Positions 47,073-58,869 of a DNA stretch of 64,000 nucleotides are shown here, one piece after another. A program made the position numbers and the translations under genes. The notes beneath the pieces were generated by a model. It saw only the letters and a list, made by a program, of their open reading frames with translations, searched no databases and was not told the origin of the DNA. How positions within the stretch are numbered: the stretch's first letter is position 1; the number at the start of each line of letters is the position of its first letter. This DNA is from Liriodendron chinense (lineage: Eukaryota; Streptophyta; Magnoliopsida; Magnoliales; Magnoliaceae). The stretch is taken from NCBI GenBank assembly GCA_003013855.2, contig ML058507.1, positions 4,898,001 through 4,962,000 on the forward strand, read 5' to 3'.

Positions 47073-48099
47073 CGGTATATATTCACCTATTGGTATCATT
47101 GGTCAGAATCTTTTCAACGGTACATATTCAGCAATGCCAATCATTGGCCAGAATCATCCTTTCATACTTCAGCATAAGCTTCTTATTGTCGCCCATCTAG
47201 GGTACCAAACAGAATATATACGGTTCTGATCATCAGATCATTCTGTAGGTGGGCCTCATGTAAGGGGTCGCGTGCATGGTACGTAGGAGCTGTACAAAAG
47301 GTGGGCCTCATCATAAGACTACTCCATACCGAAAAACGGAAAAGAAAAGAAAAGAACAATAAACCAGACGAGTCAACCATTGGGTCACACAGTCAAAATC
47401 ATAGACGGCCAATGATCTGACCCAACGTACAGGTGTGGCCCACAAAATGCCTGGACCGGCCTGATTTTCTCACCAGGTGAATTCATGGTGGGCCCTACTT
47501 TTTCCACGGCTGAGATTTGTTACACATGTACACTTTCACACATAAGGAAATTTGTTACAAGTGAAGTAGGGCTATAAATGGGCCAACGGACCGATCGGGT
47601 ACCAGACACAACCCGACCCGATCCAGACCTGACTCGTTTGTCAAACAGTACGGATCTAGGTCCAACAACATACCCAATTGCTAGATGGGTCTGGTTCCGG
47701 TTTCCTTTATATCAGGCCCCACCTGACCTATCCCGGACCCATCTAGTAAATGAGCAGGTTTGGTCTATGTTGCAATGGACCTTTTTAGGTCCAAACCTGT
47801 CTAGACCCGGTTTTAAACCTGGTAAAAGTGCTTGCATACTAAATTCAGACACATACCATCGACCCAATCCATTTTAAAAATGGGACTGGGTAGATATCCC
47901 TCTGCCATACCCAAACTCATTTGTAAATGGGTCTAATGGGTTAGACTCAGACATTACTAAGACCTGCCCATTTAGTAAAAGGGTTTAGGTCTAAAATTTG
48001 GAACCAAACCCATTTAATAAATGGTTGGTTCGGGTTTTGACCAGACTAAACCAGACCCAGATACGACCATTTACAGCCCTAAAGTTAAGTGACACTTAC
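47073..48099. repeat. Segmental duplication copy A, intron part right of the Tat element (partner 54913-55942)
   Basis: Collinear with the copy B intron apart from the hAT insertion here (47567-48081) and the MULE-like insertion there (55044-55583). Confidence 0.88.
47567..48081. mobile_element. hAT-type MITE, 515 bp, 8 bp TSD with one mismatch
   Basis: Begins TAGGGCTATAAATGGGCC and ends CCATTTACAGCCCTA, flanked by AAGTGAAG (47559-47566) and AAGTTAAG (48082-48089). Same family as 15875-16317. Absent from copy B, so it came after the duplication. It lies 10-18 bp inside the intron from the exon 1 donor of the root-cap gene. Confidence 0.88.
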
Positions 48100-48316
48100 T
48101 ACAGACGGGCTTGCACGTGACACAGTCGACCACGCACGAGTCTTTCCAATCATCTGGGCACGGGTACTTGATATTGTAGCATTTCGTGTACTCCTTCAAC
48201 TCGCATTTGACTAATTTCTTTGGTGGCCCATTTTGTGCCATGACTCCCCCTACAAAATCCATGATCAGGAGAGCACATGCACCAATGCCCATGAAGATTC
48301 TAGCCGTTGACGTCAT
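48100..48316 (-). pseudogene. Root-cap-domain gene copy A, exon 1
   Basis: ATG at 48314-48316 (MTSTARIFMG), same length (217 bases) and same donor A/GTAAGTGTC as copy B exon 1. It encodes the signal peptide and Cys-rich segment. One Cys of the CPDDC motif (residue 57 in copy B numbering) is Trp here, so a probable disulphide is lost. Directly upstream, the sequence jumps from CATCTTGTGAATCC to a point that in copy B is about 170 bp further away: promoter and leader, including the TATA box, are gone. Confidence 0.92.
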
Positions 48317-48329
48317 CTTGTGAATCCAC

Positions 48330-49235
48330 GCGCGTTTGCTAATTCCACGGGAGTGTGAATCCATGAAAATCCACTCGTGCCAATATGTATATGTGTATGA
48401 GATATCTGAGCCTTCCATCAGGAGATTTATATGATTTAGTTTCTCTGACCTAAAAAATTGTGAAATGTAAAACCTCATGTAGTCCACAAGCAAACCGATC
48501 ACTAACGTATTTCTTTCTGGCCGTCCAATTTTTTTATGGCCTAAATGAATTGCGAAATGACCTGAATTTTTAAGAAGAATGTAAAAATAATATTTTCAAC
48601 CAGATGGAAAGCTCAGATCGTGTATAAGATTTCCATATTTTCACGTGTGGATGCAGGTGGCTGGGCAGGGTCCGACATGCTCGTGGGAATGGCCAACCTC
48701 GATGTTGCATTTGTGAATATTCCTCACTTGCAAAGGCAGGCAACGTACTTACTACTTTCGTAAGAACCACGCTAGGTAAGTCGCGTAGGAGTAAGGAGGC
48801 TGTGCCTACCGTTAAGAGACCACCACGTGGGATATCTGCGCATGAGATCCAGTCCATCGATTATGCGGGCTACATAATTTTTATCTCGAAACTCAAAACT
48901 CAGGAAGACCCAAATATCAGGTAGGCCACAGTATAAGGAACAGATGGGAAGGGAAAGGCCGCGATTAGATGTGTTTCAGGCCTACCTTAAGTCTTATATG
49001 CATCCATTCTATTCTTTTGAAGCGACTCATGGGGATGAACACTCCAAATATCAAGAAATTCCAACCAGGTGGGATACACCACATCAATTTAGAGATTTTA
49101 GGCATAATTCTACATTTTTTTTTCCCTATGGTGTGGTCTATTTGAGATTTTCTTTAGCATGGTTTTTTTCAACAAATCCAAGATTGGGGTGGTACACGTG
49201 ATGGACAGAGTGGATCTCATAGATATAGAGTCTTT
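48330..49235. repeat. Segmental duplication copy A, upstream flank (partner 56335-57210)
   Basis: Collinear from TTTGCTAATTCCACG to GATCTCATAGATATAGAGTC. Non-coding; short frames here are not conserved between copies. Confidence 0.88.
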
Positions 49236-49525
49236 CCACTATATTGTTGGGTCTTGACTCCTTCCTTGTGGTCTTCCTTTGATCATTGCTCGATCCATCT
49301 TTTTCATGTAAAGCTCACGGCTACATCCTCTACCTCAGTTGTAGTGTTGGTAAAATTAGTAAATAATGAGTCATCTTCTACAGAAAGGCTACCTAGTGTG
49401 TAAACAACATATATGTAAAAGCCTATTCACCATGCCTTCTGTATAAAGTCCTAACATCTGGCCCTCAACTTCTATAATGTTATTAGGAGCATTATCTCGT
49501 TTAGTGCTAGCTTCTATTAAGGTGG

Positions 49526-50380
49526 TGTTGGGAGCGTTGCACTAAACTTAAGGATCTCGCATCCCAACTATGTGAATTACGTGATATGACAATGCAATAA
49601 ACACAATCAAATCATCAACCACATGAACACAATATATTTTTATGTGAAAAACCATAAACAGAGGTAAAAATCATGAGACCTTGTCCAAATCAACAATCCA
49701 CTATGTAAAGTAATGTTTACACAGTGATCACAAGCATAACTCGCTTGGATCTAATCTTCTTCACCCACACACAGATGGATAACAATCAAAATGAACTAAA
49801 AAACAAGAGATCTCACCGGATCCGAGGACATAGAAGAACCTGAGATGTCGTCTGCACTGTGGATCAATCTTCACACATAGAAATCCCTTCTCTACAAGCT
49901 TCCTCTCTCTCTCTCTTTCTCTTCCTCTGTTCTTCTTTTTCTCTCTTACTCTCACCTTGGACGTGTAGAACATCTATTAGGATGCTCTGATCTCGATTTG
50001 GAAGCACTTATATAGAACTTCGTAAGAGGTAGAGCCAAAACAGTAAACTGCATATCACAGTCCGCGCGCATCATTGACCGGTCAGCCAGGGTGGTCGACT
50101 GGTCGAGAATGGCCAAAAACAGTTTAACGAGATTTATGAGAGAAACCCAATATTCAACTGGTCGGAGATGGCCCAAGACTGGTCGATCGATCGATCTGGA
50201 CAGACTATAAAAGTTCAACGTAAAGAGCTCCTCAAGGACCAATATTAGACTAGTCGGTCGACCTTACTACTGCACAATCTCTCCTCTATCCTATCCTGGA
50301 TGGATATGTCCCTCTCCAAAGTCCAGAAAGACACTTTCTCTAATATTGATGATCATTCCACATTGCATTGACTATCAACA
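49526..50380. mobile_element. Copia-like LTR, probable solo or fragment
   Basis: TGTTGGGAGC at the left and CTATCAACA at the right are matching LTR-type ends. The middle (TTTTTATGTGAAAAACC, AGGTAAAAATCATGAGACC, AACAATCCACTATG) resembles the conserved region of plant copia LTRs. GACCGGTC and GTCGA palindromes occur at 50070-50215. No matching TSD (GGTGG against GAATT), so borders are tentative. Its right part is also present at 14461-14628 in copy A. Confidence 0.55.
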
Positions 50381-51437
50381 GAATTTTCATCTTTTTCTTT
50401 ACATCTGTGAGGATCACATGGGTAGGGTTTAGGCTAGGCTAGTGTTGTGTAGAGAAAAACCATGGACATGGCAGCATAAAAGATGGTATCCTTGACATGC
50501 CAATGATTTCTTGTTCAGGACTCCACCACTAGTGGGCCATGTAACCAGCTGCCAAATCTTTCGACTCCATGGTGTTTTGTGGAAAGGGTTATGTTTGGAG
50601 GAGATAAAGAGAAGGCCAGACAAAAGATATAAATGCAGTTCTGCTGTATGGAAGTGGCTGCAGCTGCATAGATGAGGGTGTCTACCTGTGGAGGAAATGG
50701 CTTCAAATGGAATTTCCTCCAACTCGGTCTTAATCCTGGCCTCGCTCTTAATCTCTTTATCCTCACCCTTGATTGTCTTATCCACATGCACCATGTATGA
50801 TACATCTTCAGAAGTGAAGAGCTCATAGAGGGGCCCACCATAAAGATCACCTGTACAAAAAATCATGCTCATCCACCCATTTGTAGGTCCACTTTATGTA
50901 CACCAAATCAGACCATGGGCCACTGGTATGGCCTTCCTGATGAGTGAATCAGCCCGGTCTTCACGCCAGGCAATCTTCATAGAGGGGTCCACCATTTACA
51001 TAAACCAGATGCTCTACGTGAAAGCCACGGCCGCATGCTTAGCATACAACCGACTGTAGGTTATCAATTCTCCCTTCCTCAGGCCTACCAAGGGAAATGG
51101 TTTTAGTTTAAAGCAACGTGGGCAAATTGTGTAGTATATTTTATCATGAACCCTTAATAGGTAGTGGGTCCCTTTTACTTGTGATCTTTGATAACTTAGG
51201 GTGTCAAGATTAAAATGGGCCTCACTTGCTACCACTAACCAATCTCAAACCATACGATTATATATAGTTCCACCAAGTTTGAATTTTCCTGCTAAATCGG
51301 GCCGTGTGTAAAGACTGTGACAAGCAAGACGCATGATTCAACGGCTGCAGGGTAACAATTCTATTTCCAATCTCCATACATTTTTACATATCAGGAGCCA
51401 AAAAATGAAGTAGATTCAAATCCCAGGTGGACCGTAC

Positions 51438-51705
51438 TGTTGAAGTCCCTTGATATACATTGATATGCCATCCTCTAACAGTTTGAGCTTTTAGAGAAAG
51501 TGGTTGTTTGACATGGTATCAGAGAGGAAGGTCCTGTGTTCAAATCCTGAAAGTAGCAAATATGCCACCCGTAATATATTCCCTCACAGGGGGCCGTTTA
51601 TGATGTGAGTTGTGATTATCCCTCCACCTGGGTTCCCTCCACCCGCTTTTAGAGAAAGTGGTTGTGGATCTCCCATTTAGGAGAGGGAGATCCACCCAGA
51701 CTCAT
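51438..51705 (+). mobile_element. TRIM-like mini-retrotransposon fragment
   Basis: Begins TGTTGAAGTCCC, an LTR-like start. After about 80 bp comes GACATGGTATCAGAGAGG, the standard primer binding site matching initiator methionine tRNA. CTTTTAGAGAAAGTGGTTGT occurs before it (51488) and again at 51648, as expected for two short LTRs. No coding region. Only copy B has it, replacing about 300 bp present in copy A. Confidence 0.65.
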
Positions 51706-51999
51706 TTATAAATTGGTCCAGTCTAATGTGTCTGGGTCTAGATCTAGTATGCAAGTATTTTAACAAGGCTTAAAATCGAGTTTAGACGGTTTTGGGCTAG
51801 ATGGGTCCCTTGAAACATAGACCAAACTTGCCAACTTACTAAATGGGTTCAGGTCGGGTCGGGAAAGCCCTAATATAAAGGAAACCAGACCCAGACCCGT
51901 TTAGCAAATGGATCTATTCTTGGACTCAAACCCGTACCATTTAACAAATGGGTTGGGTCTTGGTACCCCCATCGGGTCTAATAACCCATTTACAGCCCT
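51706..51999. mobile_element. Truncated hAT-type MITE, copy of 15875-16317
   Basis: Retains the right two thirds, with CCATTTACAGCCCTA and the right flank CAGGTGAG. The left end is lost. Confidence 0.82.
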
Positions 52000-52034
52000 A
52001 CAGGTGAGCATTCCTCTCTCTATATATGTGAAAA

Positions 52035-52165
52035 GGTGTTATGCGCTCGACCTCATGGGAAATTCCCATGAGGTCGAGCTGTATGGGCCCCACTATGATA
52101 TGTGATGGGCATCCACATAGTGGGGCCCACACAGCTCGACAACTTCCCATGAGGTTGAGCACATA
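52035..52165. mobile_element. Internally deleted MITE of the 16361-16862 family
   Basis: Left end (TTATGCGCTCGACCTCATGG) and right end (GTGGGGCCCACACAGCTCGA) are joined with almost no interior, then run into the CA/C-rich tract. Confidence 0.72.
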
Positions 52166-52177
52166 GCACACACACAC

Positions 52178-52256
<79 letters not shown>

Positions 52257-52276
52257 CCCCCCCCCCCCCCCCCCCC

Positions 52277-52321
<45 letters not shown>

Positions 52322-52350
52322 CCCCCCCCCCAACACACACACACACAGAG
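52163..52350. repeat. Compound (AC)n / poly-C microsatellite
   Basis: Three successive modules of a C-run (about 32, 20 and 12 bases), AA, a (CA)n run and AGAG, becoming shorter to the right. Antisense frames translate it as Cys/Val/Gly strings, which are artefacts. Such tracts are prone to sequencing and assembly error, so exact lengths are uncertain. Confidence 0.9.
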
Positions 52351-52678
52351 GAATGCTCACCAGCCAACCATCTCTCACAGGAACTCGTGAGAGATTTTCG
52401 AGGACTCATCACACGTGATGTGTCTCCAAAACCTGAGCCGTCCATGTGATGTAGCACCTTGAAAAACTACCAAGGCCCAACTTTCAACCTTATTCAGAAC
52501 TCTGGTGGACCATTGAAGAGTGAAAGAGGCAAATCAAGAGAGGAAACTGTTTCCCCACCAAATTTGTGAACCAGGTTGAAAGTTGGGCCTTAAGGGTTTT
52601 TCGGGGTGCTGCATCATGTGGACAGCTCGGATTTTGGGGACACATCAGTGTGATGAATCCTCAAAAACCTCTCACAAG

Positions 52679-52792
<114 letters not shown>

Positions 52793-53790
52793 TCATCCAG
52801 TTTTGTATGACATTAGCAACAGGTCTGATGGCAAATAAATATGATGACAATATTTCGGTGGGCCCTTGAAAACTTTTAATGTGTGGCATGCAATGGCCAC
52901 TGTTTCCTATGGTATGGTCCACCTGAAATTTGGGTCTGTCTCATTTTTTGACTCATTCCTTAACATGACTTTGGAGAAATGGATGGACGGCATGGATATA
53001 GAATACATATACATTGAGGTGACTTAAGGTGGGCCCACGGCGAAGGCCGCACCTACTTGGGTAAGGCCGGGGGCTGCACATAATACCACCTAATCCACTG
53101 CCGTCCGTGTTAGCCATATGATGGCTTCAACTGGATTCGGATTCGGTAGCGGGATGTTTACAGGAGCTCCGTGGAGCCCATTGTGATGTATGTGTTTTAT
53201 CCACGCCGTTCATCCATTTTGCCAGATTAGTTTAAGGTATGAACCCTAAAGAGGCAGATCCACAGCTCAAGTGGACCACACCACAGGAAGCAGTGGGATT
53301 TGAACGCCTACAATCAGAAACTTCTTGGGGCCACAGAAGTTTTTGATCAAGCTGATATTTGTGTTTTCTCTTCATCCAGGTCCATGTGATCTTATGAACA
53401 GGTTGGATGGCAATCACAGTGGCCTTAGGAAGGTTTCAATGGTGACATCATTGCTTCCTGTGGTGTGGCCCACTTGAGATCAACCCTAACAATGGTCACA
53501 ATCAACCATTCAGCGTGAGTTTCTTAGGTGGTATGTGTAGCATATAATCCAGAAAATGGACGGTTCTGATCATGGATCATTTCTTCTTTGTTAGTCATAG
53601 CAATTGGAAATTAACTTGAACCCTTTGATACAAATAACAGCTTTAGCTTATTAGGTGATCACAACACACACAACCCATCACAACATAAAGCAACACATCC
53701 ACCATGAATGGTGGTCCACCTTATTACATAATCATAATACGTCTAAGCTCCATCAGCTTAGTGAGTTTTATGACGCTAACACAAACACAT

Positions 53791-54557
53791 CTATCTCTTG
53801 CATACCACACCACGTCCATCAATGCCACTGCCACAGCTTAGGCTTGCGAAGTCCACATTGCCTGAGGAAGCCCCGATACCATTGAATCTCGCGACGGCAC
53901 AGTCAGTAGCAAAGAGACTCGTAGAAGCGAACTCCCGATCACCGCCCATCACAGGCATGGCCACACCCATATTCACCCTACTTATATAGTTATTCCCATA
54001 TGTCTGGCCCAACACGCCGGTCACGTCGCCAGTCAATGAGTAGAACTTGAACCCCAGGTTGAGGTGGGCCATGCAATCCTCCTCGGTTACATCATATCCA
54101 TGCACTCGAGATTCTTGTTTGGTGATGGGGACCACAGTTGCAGTGATTCTGAAGTTCCCATCAACTTCAACTATGACCCCATTGGTGACATGCGATCGCA
54201 TGATGGACACGCTCGGCAACACTGCCGATCGCCATTGGGCCCCCTTGCCTAGTGGGAGGAAGATGGGTTCTCCGTCGAAGGCGAGTGCGAGACGATCAAC
54301 GGAGTCATCCCATGCGGCTGTCTTTTGGGCACCCACGAATATACGGTGATTGTTGAAGAGGATACCGATGGATTGGACCCAGGTGAAGTCCCGCTTCATG
54401 GCGGGGTTGCGCTTGCCAATGAAGTGGCCATTGATGTGAAGATTGGAATCGGAGAGGAGGCAGAAGTCCTTGTCCTTTTGGCCATGGAAGTAGAACATTA
54501 TACCATCACCACCGATGAACCGCGGGTCCCGGCACACCGCGCCGGGCTGATCACACT
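53791..54557 (-). CDS. Secreted root-cap-domain (LEA-like) protein, exon 2
   Basis: Exon 2 of the intact copy B gene (join 56159-55943, 54557-53791; 327 residues). It starts after CACTTCAG; the first bases complete a Lys codon split by the intron, giving CKCDQPGAVCRDPRFIGGDG. The body reads FYFHGQKDKDFCLLSDSNLH, DFTWVQSIGILF and AAWDDSVDRLALAFDGEP. The C-terminal part (ESRVHGYDVTEEDCMAHLNL, GFKFYSL, GVLGQTYGNNYISRVNMGV, FATDC) is the Root_cap domain (PF06830 type) and ends GVVCKR, TAG at 53791-53793. Proteins of this plant family are secreted, and some are expressed in root cap; their biochemical role is unknown. No disabling mutation is seen. Confidence 0.93.
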
Positions 54558-55942
54558 CTGAAGTGGACCATCACAACATCTCATCAGTGTTGAGTGATTT
54601 TCAAAGGTAATGGCAAATTACTAACTACTTTCAAAATTTATTTTGTTCATTTTTCCGATAAGGTTATATTATAATTTTTTTTCAGAAAATAAAGACTAGT
54701 TTGCAAATTTTTTGACAGTTAAGGTAGTTAAGAGAGTAAAAAGAAAGAAAAGTAAAGAAAAAAGAAGAACAAGGGCCCACATCGAAAGATTTTCTGACGA
54801 TAAGAACAGGGCAACCATGAATTTGGCCATAATCTAATAATCACACTGAACAGATGATCCTGATCATTGATTTACGGAGTCGACTAGGATCCATGGTTAC
54901 ATTTTCTTTTCAACGGTATATATTCACCTAATGGTATCATTGGACAGAATCTTTTCAACGGTACAGATTCAGCAATGCCGATCATTGGTCAGAATCATCC
55001 TTTCATACTCCAGCATAGGCTTCTTATTTTCGCCCATCTAGAGGGGCGCGAATTAGGTGTTACCTGGGAACAGTTTAGTGGGTGTTACCCTAACCGTATG
55101 GGGCCCATTTTGATGTATTTTTTTATATATCGATGCCGTCTATCTGTTTTTTCATATCATTTTAAGATGTGATCCAAAAGATTACGAAGATCTAAATCCA
55201 AAGTGGACCATAACACTAGAAACAGTGATGAGTAACCATTAAAATCGTTTTGTGGGCCACAAAAGTTTTGGATCAATCTGATCTTTATATTTTCCCTTCA
55301 TCTAGAAATTATTGTCATTATCAAGAGCTCGGATTGAAAATAAACATTAAAAAAACCTTACAATAAACTCTTTGGAATTTTTAATGGTGGAGCACTCAAT
55401 CAAACTGTTTCTAGTGGTATGGTCCACTTGAGATTTAGATCTTTATAATTTTTGGCACATCATTCTAAAATGGGCTGTAGAAAAGGATGAACGGCCTGGA
55501 TATACAAAATATCATCCATGTGGGCCATACGGTAGGGGTAACACCCACTAAGCTATTCCCAGGGTAACACCTAATTCGCGCCCCATCTAGTGTACCAAAC
55601 AGAATATATACAGTTCTGATCATCAGACCATTCTGTCGGTGGGCCTCTCGTGCATGGTACGTACGAGCTGTACAAAAGGACTATTCCACACAAAAAAAAA
55701 GAAAAAAAAAAAAAAAAGAAAAAAAAAGAACAGAAAGCTAGCCGAGTCAACCATTGGGCCACACAGTCAAAATCAAGGACGGCCAATGATCTGACCCCAA
55801 CATACAGGTGTGGCCCCACAAGATGCCTGGGTCGGCCTGATTTCCTCACCAGGTGATTTCATGGTGGGCCCTGCTTTTTCGACGGCTGAGATTTGTTACA
55901 CATGTTCACGTTCAAACATAACGAAATTTGTTAGACACTTAC
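54558..55942 (-). other. Intron of the root-cap-domain gene copy B (1385 bp)
   Basis: Donor A/GTAAGTGTC at 55942 and acceptor CACTTCAG at 54558-54559 (minus strand). It contains the MULE-like MITE 55044-55583 and an A-run at 55689-55730. In copy A the same intron has grown to about 12.3 kb by Tat and hAT insertion. Confidence 0.9.
55044..55583. mobile_element. MULE-like MITE, 540 bp, ~9 bp TSD
   Basis: GGGCGCGAATTAGGTGTTAC at the left and GTAACACCTAATTCGCGCCC at the right; the inverted ends extend through AGTGGGTGTTACC and the GTAGGG/ACCGTATGG blocks, over 60 bp. Flanks CATCTAGAG (55035-55043) and CATCTAGTG (55584-55592) differ by one base and match the empty site CATCTAGGG at 47195-47203 in copy A. 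Long TIR and 9 bp TSD point to the Mutator superfamily. Non-coding. Confidence 0.87.
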
Positions 55943-56159
55943 TACAGACAGGCTTGCACGTGACACAGTCCACCACGCACGAGTCTTTGCAATCATCCGG
56001 GCACGGGTACTGTATATCGTAGCATTTCGTGTACTCCTTCAACTCGCATTTGACTAATTTCTTTGATGGCCCATTTTGTGCCATGGTTCCCCCTACAAAA
56101 ACCATGATTAGGAGAGCACATGCACCAATGCCCATGAAGATTCTAGCCGTTGACGCCAT
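55943..56159 (-). CDS. Secreted root-cap-domain (LEA-like) protein, exon 1
   Basis: ATG at 56157-56159 (MASTARIFMGIGACALLIMV). Residues 1-28 form a classical signal peptide ending in ...GGTMAQ. Residues 29-72 are Cys-rich: CELKEYTKC, CPDDCKDSC, VDCVTCKPVC. An upstream in-frame ATG at 56186 would add nine charged residues before the signal peptide; 56159 is chosen because it places the hydrophobic stretch at the start and matches copy A. The exon ends one base into a codon at the donor A/GTAAGT and joins exon 2 (54557-53791). The Cys-rich segment before DPRFIGGDG is usual for this family. Confidence 0.92.
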
Positions 56160-56238
56160 CTTCTTTTTCTCAGCTTCCCTGATCAACGGCTAGATAGCAC
56201 TGTCTACTGCTGTGTGTAGGATTGCTATCCTACAACTC

Positions 56239-56249
56239 CTTTTATAGGA
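56239..56249 (-). promoter_or_regulatory. TATA box of the root-cap-domain gene copy B
   Basis: The minus strand reads TTCCTATAAAAGGAG about 80 bp upstream of the ATG, a standard plant core promoter position with transcription start near 56210. The segment holding it (56165-56335) is absent from copy A. Confidence 0.75.
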
Positions 56250-57210
56250 AAGTCCCAGGGGGCTCCTCAGATTCCGAAGGCTATGCTTTCGGATCTTGCC
56301 TTTTGCTGAGAAATGCAACATGGGCTGACGTGAGGTTTGCTAATTCCACGCGCGTGTGAATCCATGAAAATCCACACGTGCCAATATGTATATGTATGTG
56401 AGATATCTGAACTTTTCATCAGGAGAGTTACACGATTTAGATCCTCTGGTCTAAAACTCGTGAATTTTAAAAACTCATGTAGTCCACAAGCAAACCGATC
56501 GCTAACGTATTTCTTTCTAGCCGTCCATTTTTTATTTTATTTCATGGCCTAAATGAATTGTGAAATGGCCTGATTTTTTAATAGGAATATATAAATATTA
56601 TTTTTGACCAGATGGAAAGATCAGATCGCGTATAAGATTTCCATATTTTCATGTGTGGATGCAGGTGGATGGGCTGGATTCGACACGCTCGTGGGAATAG
56701 CCAACCTCCGCCTTGCATTTGTGAATATTCCTCACTTGCAAAGGCAATGTACTCACTAATTTCGTAAGAACCACGCTAGGTAAGTCGCGTAGGACTATGG
56801 ATACCGTGCCTACCGTTAACCGACCACCAGGTGGGCTATTTTTTGCATTAGATCCACTCCGTCCATCATGTGGGCTGCACAATTTTCATCTCTGAAATCA
56901 AAAACTCAGGAAGACCCAAATCTCAGATAGGCCACAACATAAGGAAGGCCATCATTAGATGTGTTTCTGGCCTACCTTAGTCTTAAATGCATCCATTCTA
57001 TTCTTCTGACGCGACTCACCGGGATGAACACTCCAAATATCAAGAAATTCCAACCTTTTCGAGGTTTTAGGCATAATTATACACTTTTTTCCTGTGGTGT
57101 GGTCCATTTAAGCTTTTCTTTAGCATTATTTTTTGTACCAAATCCAAGAATGGGGTGGCACACGTGATGGACGGAGTGGATCTCATACATATAGAGTCGT
57201 TCCTCCACGT

Positions 57211-57945
57211 AAGCTGTAGGCATGCCTCAGGGCTTTTGTAGCTCCATGATATCCTTTTATTTAGAGAAAAACTTTGCTACTCTGGCGTAGTGTGATGCAT
57301 GATACGCACTCGCTAAGAAATTGAATAGTTGGAATATAAATAAATCTAATTGATCTGTCCGAATTATAAGTATAAAAAAAATGCTTATTTGATTGAGTAT
57401 CAGATTGGTAGATAATTATTTCCTGGATAAAAATGAAAAATATCCACTGGTCATGATTCCATCTCAAAGGATTTCTGAACCCATCTTATTTTGGGTCTGT
57501 CCCCCTAGAGACAGTGGGTCCCACAATTTAGGCGGTTTAGTTTTAGTGGTGTACAATTTCCAAGTGCCTTCGCATCAAGCATGATGCTGTGTCAGACTGT
57601 TATTAGTGTCCAGTTGAAAAGACTTTCCAAGTGGCTCATCCAAGGTGGAGACCCACCCAACGAACGGTCTGGATCTTGGGCCGCTACAACACAATCTCCA
57701 ATTTTAGTGGAGCTAAATGCCATGAGCCCACATGTACGTGACCCTTTTATTAAATTCGCTTAAGTCTCTTTTCACTCTTTGTTATGGCTGTCATGGGATA
57801 TGAAAATCTTTTCGCAATTGCTTCTCTTCTACTGTTCCACCTTTGAGTCAGAGACACGCTGCCAGCCTTCTAGGAAGGCAATGGGTCGGGTCCAGTTGGG
57901 CATAGCACTGTGAACCGCTCCATTTAGAATTCATCACGCCCGAGC
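57211..57945. other. Unassigned flank right of copy B
   Basis: AT-rich sequence, then ordinary non-coding DNA. Short open frames at 57393-57763 have no recognisable features. Confidence 0.45.
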
Positions 57946-58092
57946 CCAATTAACCTAACCTAACCTGTTAACGACAACGGGTCAGGCTATTGGGAAAAAT
58001 TGCGATCCACTTAAAATTCATCAAGCCCGAGCCCAACCTAACCTAACCTAACCTAACCTGTTAACGACAATTGGTCAGGCTATTGGGAAAAA
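57946..58092. repeat. Tandem duplication (~80 bp) with CCTAA runs
   Basis: Two copies of GAGCCCAA...CCTAACCTAACCTGTTAACG, GACAA..GGTCAGGCTATTGG and GAAAAATTGC. The second has four CCTAA units. CCTAA is not the plant telomere unit (CCCTAAA). Confidence 0.85.
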
Positions 58093-58094
58093 TT

Positions 58095-58850
58095 GCAATC
58101 GGCCCACAGTGGAAGAAGCGAGAAATCAAACAAGATAATCAACACACACAAAGCAACAATCGATACACACAAGAAGGCAATCCACAGCATACAGTGAACA
58201 ATCCACTATGAATCAGAAGTTACAAGAGATTACAGAAGAATCCATACCTAGATCTAAGCCCACAAGAGAAATCTCAAGCTCGCTAAGCTCTTTCTCTCAC
58301 CCTAGAACCCTCTCAAACCCTCTTTGTGCATCTAGGATACTCGAATTCCCATTTACAGAAATAAACTTACACAAAATTGGCTTAAACAAAGCAAGTTCGT
58401 AACGTCATCGATTGATCAACGACCCCAGTCAATCGATGAACCAATCTAGTCGATTGATCGCCCGACCGAAAAACTGTCCAGAGAGCTCGCCGTGCAAGGA
58501 TTCGTGATTGCGATCGATCAACCAACCCTGGTCGATCGATCAATAGCCCTGTCTCAACATAGATTTGAGTCACCAATTCCAACGATCTCCATCGTGACTC
58601 TAATCTTAATACTGCACCTCACCATACTTGATCATCCTCATCTCGATCGTCTTCATCATAGCTCTACTTCTTATCGTGCATCCACCGACTCTATTCTTGC
58701 ACCTTTACATCCCCTCTTGCTCTTCTAATATGGTCATTGTGCATTTGCCACATACAAGCAACCGTGAATTCCACTACCAATCCCACAACTCCACCATGAG
58801 AAGTGCTCACGATCAACTAGTAAAAATTGCCACACCTCTGTGCATTCATC
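58095..58850 (-). mobile_element. LTR-like segment of the copia remnant
   Basis: Shares GAACAATCCACTATG with the LTR at 49526-50380 and has the same style of palindromes (GATTGATCAACGACC, CAATCGATGAACC, GATCGATCAACC, GTCGATCGATCAAT at 58405-58550). It follows the gag/protease fragment on the minus strand where pol should be, so most of pol is deleted. Exact ends were not found. Confidence 0.5.
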
Positions 58851-58869
58851 ATCACGAGTGCCCCCTTTG

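Noticed and set aside
48570..49201. Open frames of 85-95 codons upstream of gene copy A
   Set aside because: The matching parts of copy B (56649-57167) have different frames and lengths; no domain.
52053..52457. Long Cys/Val/Gly-rich minus-strand frames
   Set aside because: Translation of (CA)n and poly-C microsatellite.
58039..58062. Interstitial telomere at the CCTAA run
   Set aside because: Only four 5-base units, not the plant 7-base unit; part of an 80 bp tandem duplication.
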